This document shows, piece after piece, positions 11,168 through 23,136 of a stretch of DNA of 64,000 nt. Within the stretch, counting starts at the first letter, position 1, and the number at the start of each line of letters is the position of its first letter. Below the pieces are notes generated by a model. That model was not told the origin of the DNA, did not search any database, and saw only the letters and a list, made by a program, of their open reading frames with translations. Position numbers and translations under genes: made by a program. Origin of the DNA: Sorghum bicolor (lineage: Eukaryota > Streptophyta > Magnoliopsida > Poales > Poaceae); NCBI RefSeq assembly GCF_000003195.3, contig NC_012870.2:45853246-45917245 (forward strand), written 5' to 3'.

Positions 11168-12418
11168 TAACTTTTGCTCGTCCCTGAGCAAAGCTAAAAT
11201 CAGCAAGAAAACAGGGGTTACTTTTGTGCCTCTTACTATAGGGTTTTTAAGTTATCACTAAGGTCTTAAGTGATTGAAAAACAGAACGATCAAGTCAAGC
11301 ACTATGTCTCAAGTTCTTCTGTCTTACCTTTGTTCTGGAGTTTTTTTTTAAGTTTCCAAAATAAATCTGAGGCATTTGCCTTCTTCTCGAAAGATATATA
11401 AGTAGAGCTTTTAAAAATTTTAGCATACTTACTTTACATTTTGCTATGTCAATGCTCGGAGCAAGGGAGAGGAATATCATACTCCTAGATCAAGACCTTT
11501 GACCTTTTTGAAAAGTTTGTCATCTCTTACTGGCATATTGCTTATTAGAGGGACCAAGGGCTATCATTTTTTTCTTTCTTTTTTCAGTCCCTCTCTTTTT
11601 TTCTCTGTTTTTCAAGTGGGCACCAAGTATCCCTAATTCTACTATCGGGCACGTGTCCATTTTTTTCCACTCAGGTGGGTATCTTTGTACTCCTAATTCT
11701 ACTTCGGACACTTGTCCATTTTTACCTCTCGTCTCACTCTTTTTTTCGAATCAAATTTTTTGCATAGTCCTATGCCTCTAACGCAATAATACTTCGGAAG
11801 AGTGAATCTTTTATATTTTTAAAGCAAAAAGATCTTGATCTTTGGAGCATGATAATTCTCTCAACCAAAACTACAAGAATTAACAATGGCTTGAACAAAG
11901 AAAGTGCCCACAGTTTTAATATTTATATCTTAAAAGACTCTAGGTATTATGTCAAACATGATCTCTCTTTTTTTGAATTTTTAGATTTTCAAAAGATAAA
12001 ATCTCCAGAACTCTAGAGAAACTTGGAACAAGTTAAATAGTAGCTCAGACCTTCTCATATCATGTTTGTCAATTACCTAGACTTGGATCAAACTTTCTTT
12101 TTATTTTATTTAAAACTTAGGATTACACAAAACTATTGTATATTACTCAAAAGAAAAACTTTGTTTGGTTTCATGGTTATGCATTTTTTTATTTATTTCC
12201 GAATACTAGTAAATAAAACCAAGAAAGAAAATTAATACTTATCTAGATACACGTGGGGGTGCCTCCCCCAAGCTGGATGTTGATATAGTCGTTCACTCTT
12301 GTGGCCTACATGTTCGGTCTCACTCTTCTTGAGCCTCAAAATCCTGCACAACCCAAATAGACAACAAAACTCGTGGAGCATGTTAACGGTTAGGTAATTG
12401 TCTAGAGCTCATGAGAGC
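11168..12418 (-). other. Element A 3' non-coding region
   Basis: No coding frame of note. It holds two copies of a block made of GGACA..TGTCC-type inverted pentamers and CTAATTCTACT (11605-11735), also found once each in C, D and I, and a second polypurine-like site with a GGGGG/CCCCC hairpin at 12253-12274. Confidence 0.6.
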
Positions 12419-15400
12419 TTAATGTGAGAATTCTATGAACTCAATCACATCAAGTTCCTCTACCAGGTTGTTTTGTGGCTCGAGATAGATTTTCAAGCGT
12501 TGACCATTTACCATAAAAGTGTTACCTATGTCGTCTTGGATGGTAATGGCTCCATGAGTTAAAGTGTCAATAACCTTGTATGGTCCATCCCACTTACTTC
12601 ATAGCTTACCATGCCCAAAGAGCTTAACTCTTGAACTGAATAGTAGAACCTTATCTCCAGGCTTAAACTCCTTGTGCTTGATTCTCTTATCATGCCATCG
12701 TTTTGTTCTCTCTTTATAGATCCTTGAATTGTGGTAGGCTTTCTCTCTCCATTCTTCTAGCTCAGATAGTTGCATCAGACGATTCTCGCTAGCGAGGTGG
12801 AGATCCATGTTCCATTTCTTGAGTGCCCAATGAGCCTTAAACTCTACTTCTACAACCAAATGACAAGTTTTTCCATATACAAGTTGATAAGGTGACATGC
12901 CTATGGGTGTTTTGAATGCAGTTCTATATGCCCAAAGTGCATCAGGAAGTTTGTCCTTCCACCCCTTACCCATCTCATCTACGGTCTTTTATAAAATATT
13001 TTTGATTTGTTTGGTAGATGTTTTGGCTTGACCGCTAGTCTGAGGATGGTATGGTGTTGCGATGTTGTGTCGAACTCCATGATCGGCTAGTTACTTCCGG
13101 AAGATTTTGTCGATGAAGTGGGAACCTCCATCGCTTATAACTATCCGGGGTATACCAAAGCGAGGAAAGATTACTTCATGGAACATTCTCTTGGCATGTT
13201 TTGAATCAGCTGATCGACAAGGTAGGGCTTCTACCCATTTGGACACGTAGTCCACAGCTACTAAGATATACTCACAATTCCCGAATATAGGGAATGGCCC
13301 CATCAAATCAATGCCCCATACATCGAAAAGTTCTACTTGAAGATTATTTGTGAGAGGCATTTCATTTCGTGAGTTGATATTCCCATGTTTTTGACATCGG
13401 TGGCATCTCCTGACAAAGTCCTTTGTATCTTCATACATTGTTGGCCTGAAAAAGCCACTTTGCCAAATTTTAGCATGTGTCCGGAATGCTCCATAGTGTC
13501 CTCCATATGGCGAGGCATGAGATCTTTCCATAATTTGAGTAGCCTCAGCCATAGGAATACACCTTCTCAAGAGTCCATCAGCGCAGACTCGGAAAAGATA
13601 TGGCTCATCCCAAAGGTGGAAACGACTATCGTGAAGCAACTTCCTTTTGTTTGTACCAGGTGGGACATAGCCTTTTACTATAAAGTTTATGATGTCTGCG
13701 TACCATGGATCTGCATGTGTTATCTTAAGCAGGGTGTCATCTCTTAGGTAGTCATTTATGGGAAGCTCATCGTGTGTTTCATTATATTGAAGCCTAGACA
13801 AGTGGTCAGCTATGGAATTCTCTACTCCCTTCCTATCTCAGGTTTCTATGTCAAAGTCTTGGAGTAGAAGAATCCATCGAATTAGACGAGGCTTAGCATC
13901 TTTCTTAGTGAGGAGGTACTTGAGAGCAGCATGGTCTGAATAGATTATTATCTTTGCCCCCACTAAGTAAGATCTAAACTTGTCTATAGCAAAGACAACA
14001 GCCAAAAGCTCTTTTTCAGTTGTAGTGTAATTGAGCTGTGGTCCAGACAAGGTTTTGCTAGCGTAGGATATGGCATAATGCTTTTTATCCTTGGTTTATC
14101 CTAAAACGGCACCAACCGCAAAATCGCTAGCATCACACATGATCTCAAAAGGAAGATTCCAATCAGGTGGTTGGATAATCGGGGCTAAGATGAGTGCTTT
14201 CTTAAGAGTTTGAAAAGATTCATGACACTCATCACTAAAGATGAAAAGGTGCATCCTTAGCTAGGAGACTAGTTAGGGGTCTAGCAATTTGAGAGAAGTT
14301 CTTGATAAAGCGTCTATAGAACCCTGCATGTCCCAAAAAGCTATGGATTCCTTTCACATTCGTGGGAGGTGGAAGTTTTTCAATAACTTCAATCTTTGCT
14401 TTGTCCACCTCTATACCACATTCGGACACTTTATGTCCTAGCAGTATTCCTTCCTGAACCATAAAATGGCATTTCTCCCAGTTTAGGATTAAGTGCTTTT
14501 CTTCACATCGCTGCAAGACTCTATCTAAATTCTCCAAACAATGATCGAAGTTTTTGCCATAGATGGTAAAATCATCCATGAAAACCTCCATGATCTTCTC
14601 AATCATGTCCGAGAAAATAGACATCATGCACAGTTGGAAAGAAGCTGGAGCATTGCACAATCCGAACGACATTTGTCGGTATGCATAAGTTCCATACGGG
14701 CATGTAAAGGTAGTATTTTCTTGGTCATCTGGGTGGATTGGGATTTGGTGATATCCAGAATAACCATCAAGGAAACAAAAGAAAGAGTGGTTTGCAAGCC
14801 GTTCCAACATTTCATCAATGAAGGGTAGCGGAAAGTGATCTTTCTTTGTAGCGTTGTTGAGTTTTCGATAGTCAATACACATACACCACCCAGTGACAAT
14901 TCATTGAGAGATGAGTTCATTCTTCTCATTCCTAACGACCGTCATTCCTCCTTTCTTTGGCACTACTTGGACAGGGCTAACCCACTCACTATGTGGCACA
15001 GGATAAATAATCCCACCATGATAGAGTTTGAGGATCTCTTTCTTAACAACCTCTCGCATAGCATTGTTAAGTCTCTGTTGTGGTTCCCTTGAAGGTGTAA
15101 AATTGGGATCAATAGGGATACGATGAGTGCATTGAATGGGACTAATGCCCGTGAGATCTTCGAGAGAGTAGCCAAATGCTGATCTATGCCTTTCAATAAC
15201 AGTGACAAGTTGCTGTGTTTCATAATCAGAAAGCTTGTCACTGATAATTACTGGAGTTTTTGGGTTGTTGTGCAAAAAGACATATCTAAGGCCAGAAGGA
15301 AGAGGTTTTAACTCTATCGAAGGAGGTGAAGGTTGTTCATTTTTGTCTAGCTCAACGGGTTCTACCAACTCTTCTTCTTCTTGAACAAAGTGTTCATGAT

Positions 15401-16883
15401 TAAAGAATGGTAGGGCCATCTCCTCTTGAGTTAGCATTAAGATCTCCTCAATAGGATCTGGTTTAAGTTTGGGTTCCACTATCGTGTTAATTGATCTAGC
15501 AAGAGGAACAACAATAGTGGAATTTCCAACCTTGAAGTCTGAATGACCTCATGGTTGTTCTTCTAGAAGTTTCATGATTGGTCTGCCAATCAAGAGAGGA
15601 ATCTCCGGTATGTCAAAAATGTGAAAATCTAGACATATTCCAGAGTCCTTGATTCTAACAGGAACTACCCTTAATACCCCATGGATTTCTAGAATTAATC
15701 CAGATGGACTTTGTAAAAGTTATTGAGATGGGGTTATGGACTCGTTGGGATAAAGAGTGTCAGCTAACTCCTTGGAAATAACATTTATCCCAACATATGG
15801 ATTGTAGTGGACCTTCCTAGCGGACCCTCTAATTTGGCACAGAAGAATGGTTGAAGGAGTGATGATCCGAGCTACCTCAGGAGACACCTCTACTTCTGTT
15901 AGCCATTCATAACTCAGAATAGCCGAAAGGCTTTTGATGTGTTCTATGTCAACAGATTCTACTCTTAGAACGGATTGAGTGGTCCCTGCTAGAGGTCATG
16001 TTTGGATAGGAAAATTCGAGGTGTTTCCATAATCTTCAAAAAGATCTTCATCGAATTCAAAGGGATGCTCTAAAGGTGGTGGTTCATCATCTCTTAGTTG
16101 GTTTTGCATTCCCTTATTAGAAGGTTTCTCTACAACCAAATTAATAGATGGGTCAGGTGGAATTTCTAACTCGGTTGCAAGTTTCTCATCTTTTGGTTTA
16201 GGATCAGGCTCGACTTCTTTTTCTTCTTTAGGAAACTCATCATAAATGCCTGTGTAAGGGGTATTTTCAAGGATTTTCTCTTGGATAGCTCTACCCTCAT
16301 CTATGAGTTTGTGTGCAAATGAGCCTCCTGAAGCAATGTCGAGGTGAAGAGCAGCTTCCTTGTTTAGACCACGATAAAAGTGGTAGTACAGTATATGGTC
16401 AGGCAGGGAAAGGTTTGGACCAGAATTGGTAAGGTTTGTGAACCTAGCCCAAGCTGCTCCTAAAGTTTCCTTCTCTCTTTGTTTGAATGTAAGAATTTCG
16501 ATTCTAAGGTCAGCGATTCAAAAAAGTGGGAAGAAAGCGAGACAAAAGTTGTCCCGAAGTTTATCCCAATTTCCATTAACGCCTCCTACAGAATGAGCAT
16601 ACCACGTTTTTGCTTTTCCCAAAAGGGAGAACGGAAATAATTTCCATGTAAGGGTTTCTTGTGTCATGCCGGAAATAGATCGGCAAGAGCACAACTGCTC
16701 GAATTCTCTAAGGTGGGTGTATGGATCTTCATCAACTTGCCTAGAGAAGGGTTGCTCCTGAATCATGGCTATTAGATCAGGGCCGAGGTCATAGCCATCT
16801 GTAAGAATTGGATGTGATGATGGTAGTTGCTCTAATAACTCGCCCTTTGGAGCAAAGAATTTATAGATAGGAGTGAAATCCAT
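12419..16883 (-). pseudogene. Element A gag-pol polyprotein, broken
   Basis: Single Gag-Pol frame on the minus strand, starting MDFTPIYKFFAPKG at 16883. Gag core: YTHLREFEQLCSC, TWKLFPFSLLGKAKTWY (about 16740-16600). Protease-like region near 15850-15590: HYNPYVGINVIS, then PLLIGRPIMKLL, without the usual Asp-Thr/Ser-Gly triad. RT near 14885-14250: MCIDYRKLNNATKKDHFPLP, GYSGYHQIPI, catalytic VFMDDFTIYG, FLGHAGFYRRFI. RNase H near 14240-13840 ([26 protein letters not shown]). Integrase 13800-12600: zinc motif ending CHRCQKHGN, VWGIDLMGPFP, FVDYVSKWVEA-like core, VISDGGSHF. The frame ends near 12419. Premature stops (about 16518, 15965, 15722, 15548, 14915, 12599) and a frame break between 13091 and 12973 make it inactive. 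Confidence 0.93.
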
Positions 16884-16976
16884 GTGGTATGGTGAAAATG
16901 GTAAGGTGAGTGTGGTAAAAAAGAAAAAGAAAAAGGATACACGGACGACTTGGTTCGAAACTAGCACAGCTACCGT

Positions 16977-16994
16977 TCCCCGACAAGGGCGCCA
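16977..16994 (-). promoter_or_regulatory. Element A primer-binding site
   Basis: Element-strand TGGCGCCCTTGTCGGGGA, a few bases inside the 5' LTR. It differs at two places from the tRNA-Asp complement TGGCGCCGTTGCCGGGGA present in D and I. tRNA-Asp priming is typical of Athila and Tat relatives. Confidence 0.85.
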
Positions 16995-17001
16995 GAAAGC
17001 T

Positions 17002-18230
17002 TGTTGGGTATTTTAAATGCAAACAGAAAAATCCGCAAGCGCATGGATACCGATGTAGCTTTCACCCGGGAGTATTCCAGAGTATCAATTTTCCACAGGG
17101 ACCGTGAGTGTACTAATTAAGATTCAAGATCGCCCAAGGATAACTATATAATTGTTTTTTGTGGGAAGAGAGGAAGTTTCCTGAGAGTTCTCTAGTTGAT
17201 CTAAGAATCAGGAATTACTTCAAAGATTATTTATTTTGGGACATCAGAACACTAACCATAGAAAGAGATGAGAAGGGGGCTAGGAAGCTCTGACTACAGT
17301 CCTACAAACACCGATCCGAACGAGGTGGAATACGTCAACCGTTAGGGTTGTCACTACCCTAGGGTTACCACAACAATCCGTTGGATTGGGTGCAATTCCA
17401 GGTAATTGCAAGACTAAACACCACGTCTAATCTATTAATTTTAATTACTACTCTAGCTTTGCAAAGACTAGAGCACTTGATGCAAACGGGAATCCAATAA
17501 ATAACTTGAATGCAAATAAAAGTAATTAAAGAACTCAGGAATTATAAATTGAAGAACTTGGAGAACGATGACGAACGAAGCAGTTGCTGCAAAAGTACAA
17601 TGTTGAGGAAGATTCGACAGATGCAGCTCCTCCTCCGCTCTCCTCTTCTCTCTCCCTATTTTCTAGATTACAACTAGAACTAACTAGAACTAGAACTAGA
17701 TCAACTAGAACTAGAACTAGATGAACTAGAGGGATCCTCTCAACTTGGATAAATAATTGAAACCCTAACTTTGATTCTGTAGAAGAGATATCCTCTCCAG
17801 GGGCCAGTGGGCCTGCTTATATAGCCCTTCCAAATGAACGTTTAATCGCACGTTTTTCCTTAGTCCTTTAGGTCGGTGGAGCATAATCCGTGAGGCAGAG
17901 CCTCATTGGCTCCTGTAGCAGGGCGGGCGCCCTAGGGGGGAGGGCGGGCGCCCTGCCCCCGGGCGCGCTCGACCTCCCATTCGTTCCCGTGGCTTCTGGA
18001 GTCTTCTAGATGATAGAAAATTGCCACACAAGTTAATATCTCTATGTAAACCCGACGTGTGGGCCTTTCCTCCGTATTTCCTAATAACCCCTGCAGAAAT
18101 AGACAAACACCAAAACTCATGGAATTCTGTTAGATAACACCAAAACTCATGGAATTCTGTTAGACAAACACCAAAACTCATTTTCTTTATTTATTTGATG
18201 ATTATATTTGGTACTTAAGGACCGTCAACA
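17002..18230 (-). repeat. Element A 5' LTR
   Basis: 1,229 bp, partner of 9932-11153. The TATA box on the minus strand is CTATATAAG at 17816-17824. A short local triplication of ACACCAAAACTCATGGAATTC occurs at 18106-18180. Confidence 0.92.
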
Positions 18231-18235
18231 CATGG

Positions 18236-19180
18236 AAGACTCGATTAGCTGACAAGTATTTTGCACCAATATTATGAAACCATAACTGAGCAACTAGTGG
18301 ATGCGCTATCCCAAGTTCTATGAGCAACAGCTGGATCCACATCATCTTGGCTGTTGAATTTGCCAATGCCTTATACTCTACTTCAGTGCTAGATCTAGAA
18401 ACTGTGGGTTGTTTCCGAGCAAGGAAAAGGTTTGGACCAAAGAACACTGCAAATCCTCTAGTGGACCTGCGATCATCAACACAACCTGCCCAATCAACAT
18501 TAGAGAAGGCACTGACAAGAGTAGAAGGAGACTTGCATATTTTCAGCCCTGTTGTCAGTGTCCCTTGACATATCGTAGAATCCGCTTCACAGCACTCCAA
18601 TGAACAAAAGTGGGTGAATGTAAAAATTGACAAACCTTGTTTACAACAAAGGACAAATCCGGCCTAGTTAGAGTCAGATACTGTAGAGCCCCAACAACAC
18701 TGCGATACCTGGTAGAGTCCTCATCACTTAATCAAGTCCCTGAGGTAATATTTAGCTTCTCAGTGGTAGATATAGGAGTGTCAACCGGATTACAGTTCCA
18801 CATGTTTGCGCGTTTGACAACATCAGTAGCATAACGTTGTTGTGACATGACAAGACCATCAAGACCACAATGCACCTCAATGCCAAGGAAGTAGTGAAGA
18901 TTTCCAAGATCCTTGAGAGCAAAGTTGGCTTCCAGATTCTGAAGCAAGGTTGTAGTGGCATGCGAATAGGAGCTTGCGACTATGATGTCATCGACATATA
19001 CAAGCACAAACATAATGACCTGTCCCTTCTGATAAAAGAATAAGGAAGTATCACCTTTGGATGGTGTGAAACCTATCTGAATGAGCTTGCCACATAACCG
19101 GGCATACCAGGCCCGAGGTGCCTGTTTGAGACCATAAAGAGCCTTATCCAACCGGCATACATAATTTTGATACTGGTGAT
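18236..19180 (-). pseudogene. Copia pol (part 1): RT and RNase H
   Basis: Minus-strand Copia RT starting mid-domain at YVCRLDKALYGLKQAPRAW, with FVLVYVDDIIVAS (catalytic Asp-Asp pair), LKDLGNLHYFLGIEV and MSQQRYATDVVKRA. After a stop near 18732 follow [15 protein letters not shown], [15 protein letters not shown] and [13 protein letters not shown] (RNase H). The N-terminal half (Gag, protease, integrase) is missing because element C's LTR starts at 19181 within the coding sequence. The C-terminal end lies across element A at 9751-9931. Confidence 0.92.
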
Positions 19181-20515
19181 TGTTGACACTTGCTAACACC
19201 ACTTGAATATTAGGTTGTCATCCCCAGCATGGCACTAGAGTGTACTATGGTATTTATACGCACACAGATAATCCGCAAGCGCACGGATACCGTTGTAGCT
19301 TTTACCCGGTTAAAGGTTTTATCGTATCCACAGGGAAACAGGAGAACCAACTACGCTCTAACTTAACTAAGATAGATAGGTGTAAATAGGAAAGATAGTA
19401 GAATTGAATAAGAACAATATTAAAGGTACGATAACAATGGGTGATAATATGGGAATAGAGAGTAGAGCAATCTAGTATATGGGCGATGGTAGCAGAATAG
19501 AGAGGATAACTATGGTTTCTCTACTTCAAAGGGGTATGTCTATGTCTGGGACGAAGCACGTGATAAGAATGCACCACAAAGGATGCTTATCCATAGGCCG
19601 ATAAACCCTACCCGTCCTGCTAACAGGAGGTGGACTACAGGGGACCAACGTAACTGTCACCTACGCGGCCTACCACACGATCCAGCTAGACAGCGGATAT
19701 TCACAAGTAATCTAGGTCTAAGCACCATGCTTACACCTATACTACAACTCTAACCTATAGGGTCCTAGAGACTAGAAGTACTCAAAAGAGTTGTGAACAA
19801 GAACATACATGATTAGTAATTGCATAATGAATTAGAAGTAGATTACCAGAGTCATCCCATGAGCAAGCTTGATTAGAGCTTGATCATGGCGAAGTACAAC
19901 CGGAGGAAGAACTGACAGGCCGGCCTCTCCTCCAATCCTCCCTCGCTCTGCATCTCGCTACTATCTAGATCCACTCTAGTTTAGAGATGAGAGGAGAGCT
20001 CTCATCTCCAAACCCTAGCTTTTGATCTGTCTATGAATTATGAATAGGGATCAAGGGGTGCCTCCTCCAGGGGCCAGGGGGTCTGCTTATATAGTCCTGT
20101 CAAGTGAATCTGGGCCGTCAGATCAAACCGACATTGATTGAACGGTTATTCTTGATCCTTTAGGTCGGTGGAGCATAATCCCCGAAGCGAGTCCTGATTG
20201 GACTCTGGGACAGGGCGGGCGCCCAAGGGGGGAGGGCGAGCGCCCTGCCCCCAAGCCCACTCGGCCTCTTGTTCGTTCTCGTGGCTTCTGGAGTCTTCTA
20301 GATGATAGAAAATTGCGCGGTATGTTCATATCTCTATGTAAACCCGACATGTGGGCCTTTCCTCCATATTTCTTGATAACCCCCTGTAGAAATAGACAAA
20401 CACCAAAACTTGTGGAATTCTATCAGATAAAACCCTAAGTTTAGGTGTTGGTTGTATTTGGATCATTTTCTTTGTTTATTTGCTAATTATATTTGGTACT
20501 TAAGGACCGTCAACA
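19181..20515 (-). repeat. Element C 3' LTR
   Basis: 1,335 bp. On the element strand it starts TGTTGACGGTCCTTAAGTAC and ends GTTAGCAAGTGTCAACA. It is the same LTR type as D. An adjoining PPT (AAGCTTGGGGGAGT on the minus strand) lies at 20516-20529. Confidence 0.9.
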
Positions 20516-21650
20516 ACTCCCCCAAGCTTACCTCTTGCTCGTCCCTGAGCAAGGATGGACTCAAGAGTTTCTGCAGTGGTTTTATGCCTTAAAGGTACAC
20601 ATGCGTTTAAACAAGATTTCATCTCTAGGTTAGGGTAAACTATTAAGATTTAAAATTACTCATATTACCTTCCACCATGGGGCTTGCAACCGTCACTTGT
20701 GTCTTGAGCAGTTAAAAGATAGAACGGTCAAGTCAAGCACCATGTCTCTTGTTCTTTGATCAACTATAGCTCTGGAGTTTTTTTTTCAGATTTTCAAATA
20801 AAACTCAGAGATTCCTTGTATGACTCTCTCTAGTCTCTCTTTTGTGGTATTTTTGGATCCTTACCAAGGCAGTGATGATATATGCCTTCTCTCAAAGTAT
20901 GTGGTATTTGTGGTATGAGGCATAATGATATTGCATTCTCTCTCACCCTACTCTAACAAGGTTTTGATATCTGGAGCTCATAGGTGGGAGACAGCTAATA
21001 CATACTTACAAGACATTTATTGCGTAGTCAAACCATGGATCCAGAGAAACAAGTCAATAAGTCGAATCAAGATGTGCATGTGTGGTGGATGAATGGTGTA
21101 TGGTGATGATGGTAATAATGGTGAAAATAGTGGTGAAAGTCTAATTCTACTTTTGCTCTTTTGAGGGGATACATACCTTTCTTGCACTTTGAAGGTTTTT
21201 TGAGAGGAATGAGATTCTTTATATTATTTTTTTATCTCTCAGGTTGGTATCTTGTACCCCTAATTCTACTGTCGGACACTTGTCCATTTTTACCTCTCGT
21301 CTCACTTTTTCTTTTCTTCGAGGTTTCGGGCACTTGCCCCTTTTTATTTCCTCGTATTCACTCTTTTCTCTTTTTTTCAGAGCACTCACCCTCCTAGAAT
21401 AATGTAGCAAGTGGTAGTAACAAAAATATCAAGAGCATTTATTTCACGGGGAATAACAGGGATAGGATAATGTTTTTGGCTATTCTCTCCTAGATAGGAG
21501 TAGAATAATTTTCGGTGAATCTGGAGATGGAAATGAATGGATGTATGTGGATGCGTACTTCCAGAATAGAAGCAACATGTATGAGTGAACATGCAAGTTT
21601 GACCACACTCAACGCTCATAAGTAGTAAAAAGTAAATGTATGGTTCATAG
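20516..21650 (-). other. Element C 3' non-coding region
   Basis: PPT followed by about 1.1 kb without coding potential. It contains the conserved GGACA..TGTCC plus CTAATTCTACT block (21245-21310). It is colinear with 27250-28375 of D and 58752-59930 of I. Confidence 0.7.
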
Positions 21651-22984
21651 TGTTGACGGTCCTTAAGTACTAAATTTAATCATCAAATAAATAAAGAAAA
21701 GGATCCAAATGCAACCAACACCTAGACTTAGGGTTTTATTTGACAGAGTACCACAAGTTTTGGTGTTTGTCTATTTCTGCAGGGGGTTATGAGGAAATAT
21801 GGAGGAAAGGCCCACACGTCGGGTTTACATAGAGATATTAACGTGCCGCGCAATTTTCTATCATCTAGAAGACTCCAGAAGCCACGGGAACGAACGGGAA
21901 GGTGATCGGGCCTGGGGGCAGGGCGCCCGCCCTCCCCCCTTGGGCGCCCGCCCAACTACAGAGTCCAAATAGGACTCGTTTCGTGGATTACGCTCCACCG
22001 ACCTAAAGGATCAAGAATAACCGTTCAATCAATGTCGGTTTGATCCGACGGCCCAGATTCACTTGAGGGGACTATATAAGCAGACCCCCTAGCCCTTGGA
22101 GGAGGCACCCCCTTGATCCTTATTCATTATTCATAGATAGAGCAAAAGCTAGGGTTTGGAGATGAGAGCTCTCCTCTCTTCTCTAAACTAGAGTAGATCT
22201 AGATAGTAGCGAGATGGAGAGCGAGGGAGGATTGGAGGAGAGGCCGGCCTGTCGGTTCTTCCTTCGGTTGTACTTCGTCATGATCAAGCTCTAATCAAGC
22301 TTGCTCATGGGATGACTGTGGTAATCTACTTCTAATTCATTATGCAATTACTAATCATGTATGTTGTGGTTCACAACTCTTTTGAGTACTTTAATCTATA
22401 GGACGCTATAGGTGAGAGTTGTAGTATAGGTGTAAGCATGGTGCTTAGACCTAGATTACTTGTGGATATCCCCTGTCTAGCTGGATCGTGTGGTAGGCCG
22501 CGTAGGTGACAGATACATTGGTCCTCTGTAGTCCACCTCTTGTTAGCAGGACGGGTAGGGTTTATCGGCCTATGGATAAGCATCCTTTGTGGTGTATTAT
22601 TATCACGTGGTACGTCCCAGACATAGACATACCCCTTTGAAGCTAAGAAACCATAGTTATCCTCTCTATTCTCCTACCATCGCCCATATATTAGATTGCT
22701 CTACTATCTATTCCCATATTATCACTTATTTTACCTTTAATATTGTTCTTATTCAATTCTACCGTCTTTCCTATTTACACCTATGTATCTATCTTGGGTA
22801 AGTTAGAGCGTAGTTAGTTATCCCGTTTCCCTGTGGATACGATAAAACCTTTAACCAGGTAAAAGCTACAACGGTATCCGTGCGCTTGCAGATTTATCTG
22901 TGTGCGTATAAATACCATAGTACACTCTAGTGCCATGCTGGGGATGACAACCTAGTATTCAAGTGGTGTTAGCAAGTGTCAACA
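21651..22984 (+). repeat. Element D 5' LTR
   Basis: 1,334 bp from TGTTGACGGTCC to AAGTGTCAACA. It contains the GGGCGCCCGCCC palindromic GC block near 21920-21950 and a TATA box at 22073. Confidence 0.92.
22073..22080 (+). promoter_or_regulatory. TATA box in D 5' LTR
   Basis: TATATAAG. The surrounding GGGGACTATATAAGCAGACC is conserved in all LTRs of this superfamily in the window. Confidence 0.65.
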
Positions 22985-22992
22985 AGCATTTT

Positions 22993-23010
22993 TGGCGCCG
23001 TTGCCGGGGA
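22993..23010 (+). promoter_or_regulatory. Element D primer-binding site
   Basis: TGGCGCCGTTGCCGGGGA, complementary to the 3' end of plant tRNA-Asp including CCA; 8 bp from the LTR. Confidence 0.85.
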
Positions 23011-23136
23011 AACGGTTGTTGAGTTGACTACGTACTAGCTTAATCATTTTCTAAAAAAATAAAAAAAAATTCTTTTATCCTTTGCCTTATCTCTGCTATT
23101 CTTTCTTCTTATGTAATCCTTGATCTCTAGTCTATC

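Larger units (their letters stand above)
9932..18230 (-). mobile_element. Athila-like LTR retrotransposon A, complete but decayed
   Basis: 8,299-bp element on the minus strand with TG...CA-ended LTRs at 17002-18230 (5') and 9932-11153 (3') and 5-bp target duplications CATGG at 9927-9931 and 18231-18235. In order it has a tRNA-Asp-type PBS, gag, protease-like region, RT, RNase H, integrase, 1.25 kb of 3' non-coding DNA and a PPT. It splits the Copia element B. The first ~115 bp of the two LTRs differ by about seven substitutions plus a 10-bp gap, so the insertion is not recent. It is the only Athila-type copy here with RT and integrase, and so the likely kind of helper for C, D, H and I. Confidence 0.93.

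Noticed and set aside
22993..23010. tRNA-Asp-like matches as tRNA genes
   Set aside because: Only the 18-nt 3'-end complement is present next to LTRs; these are primer-binding sites, without cloverleaf.
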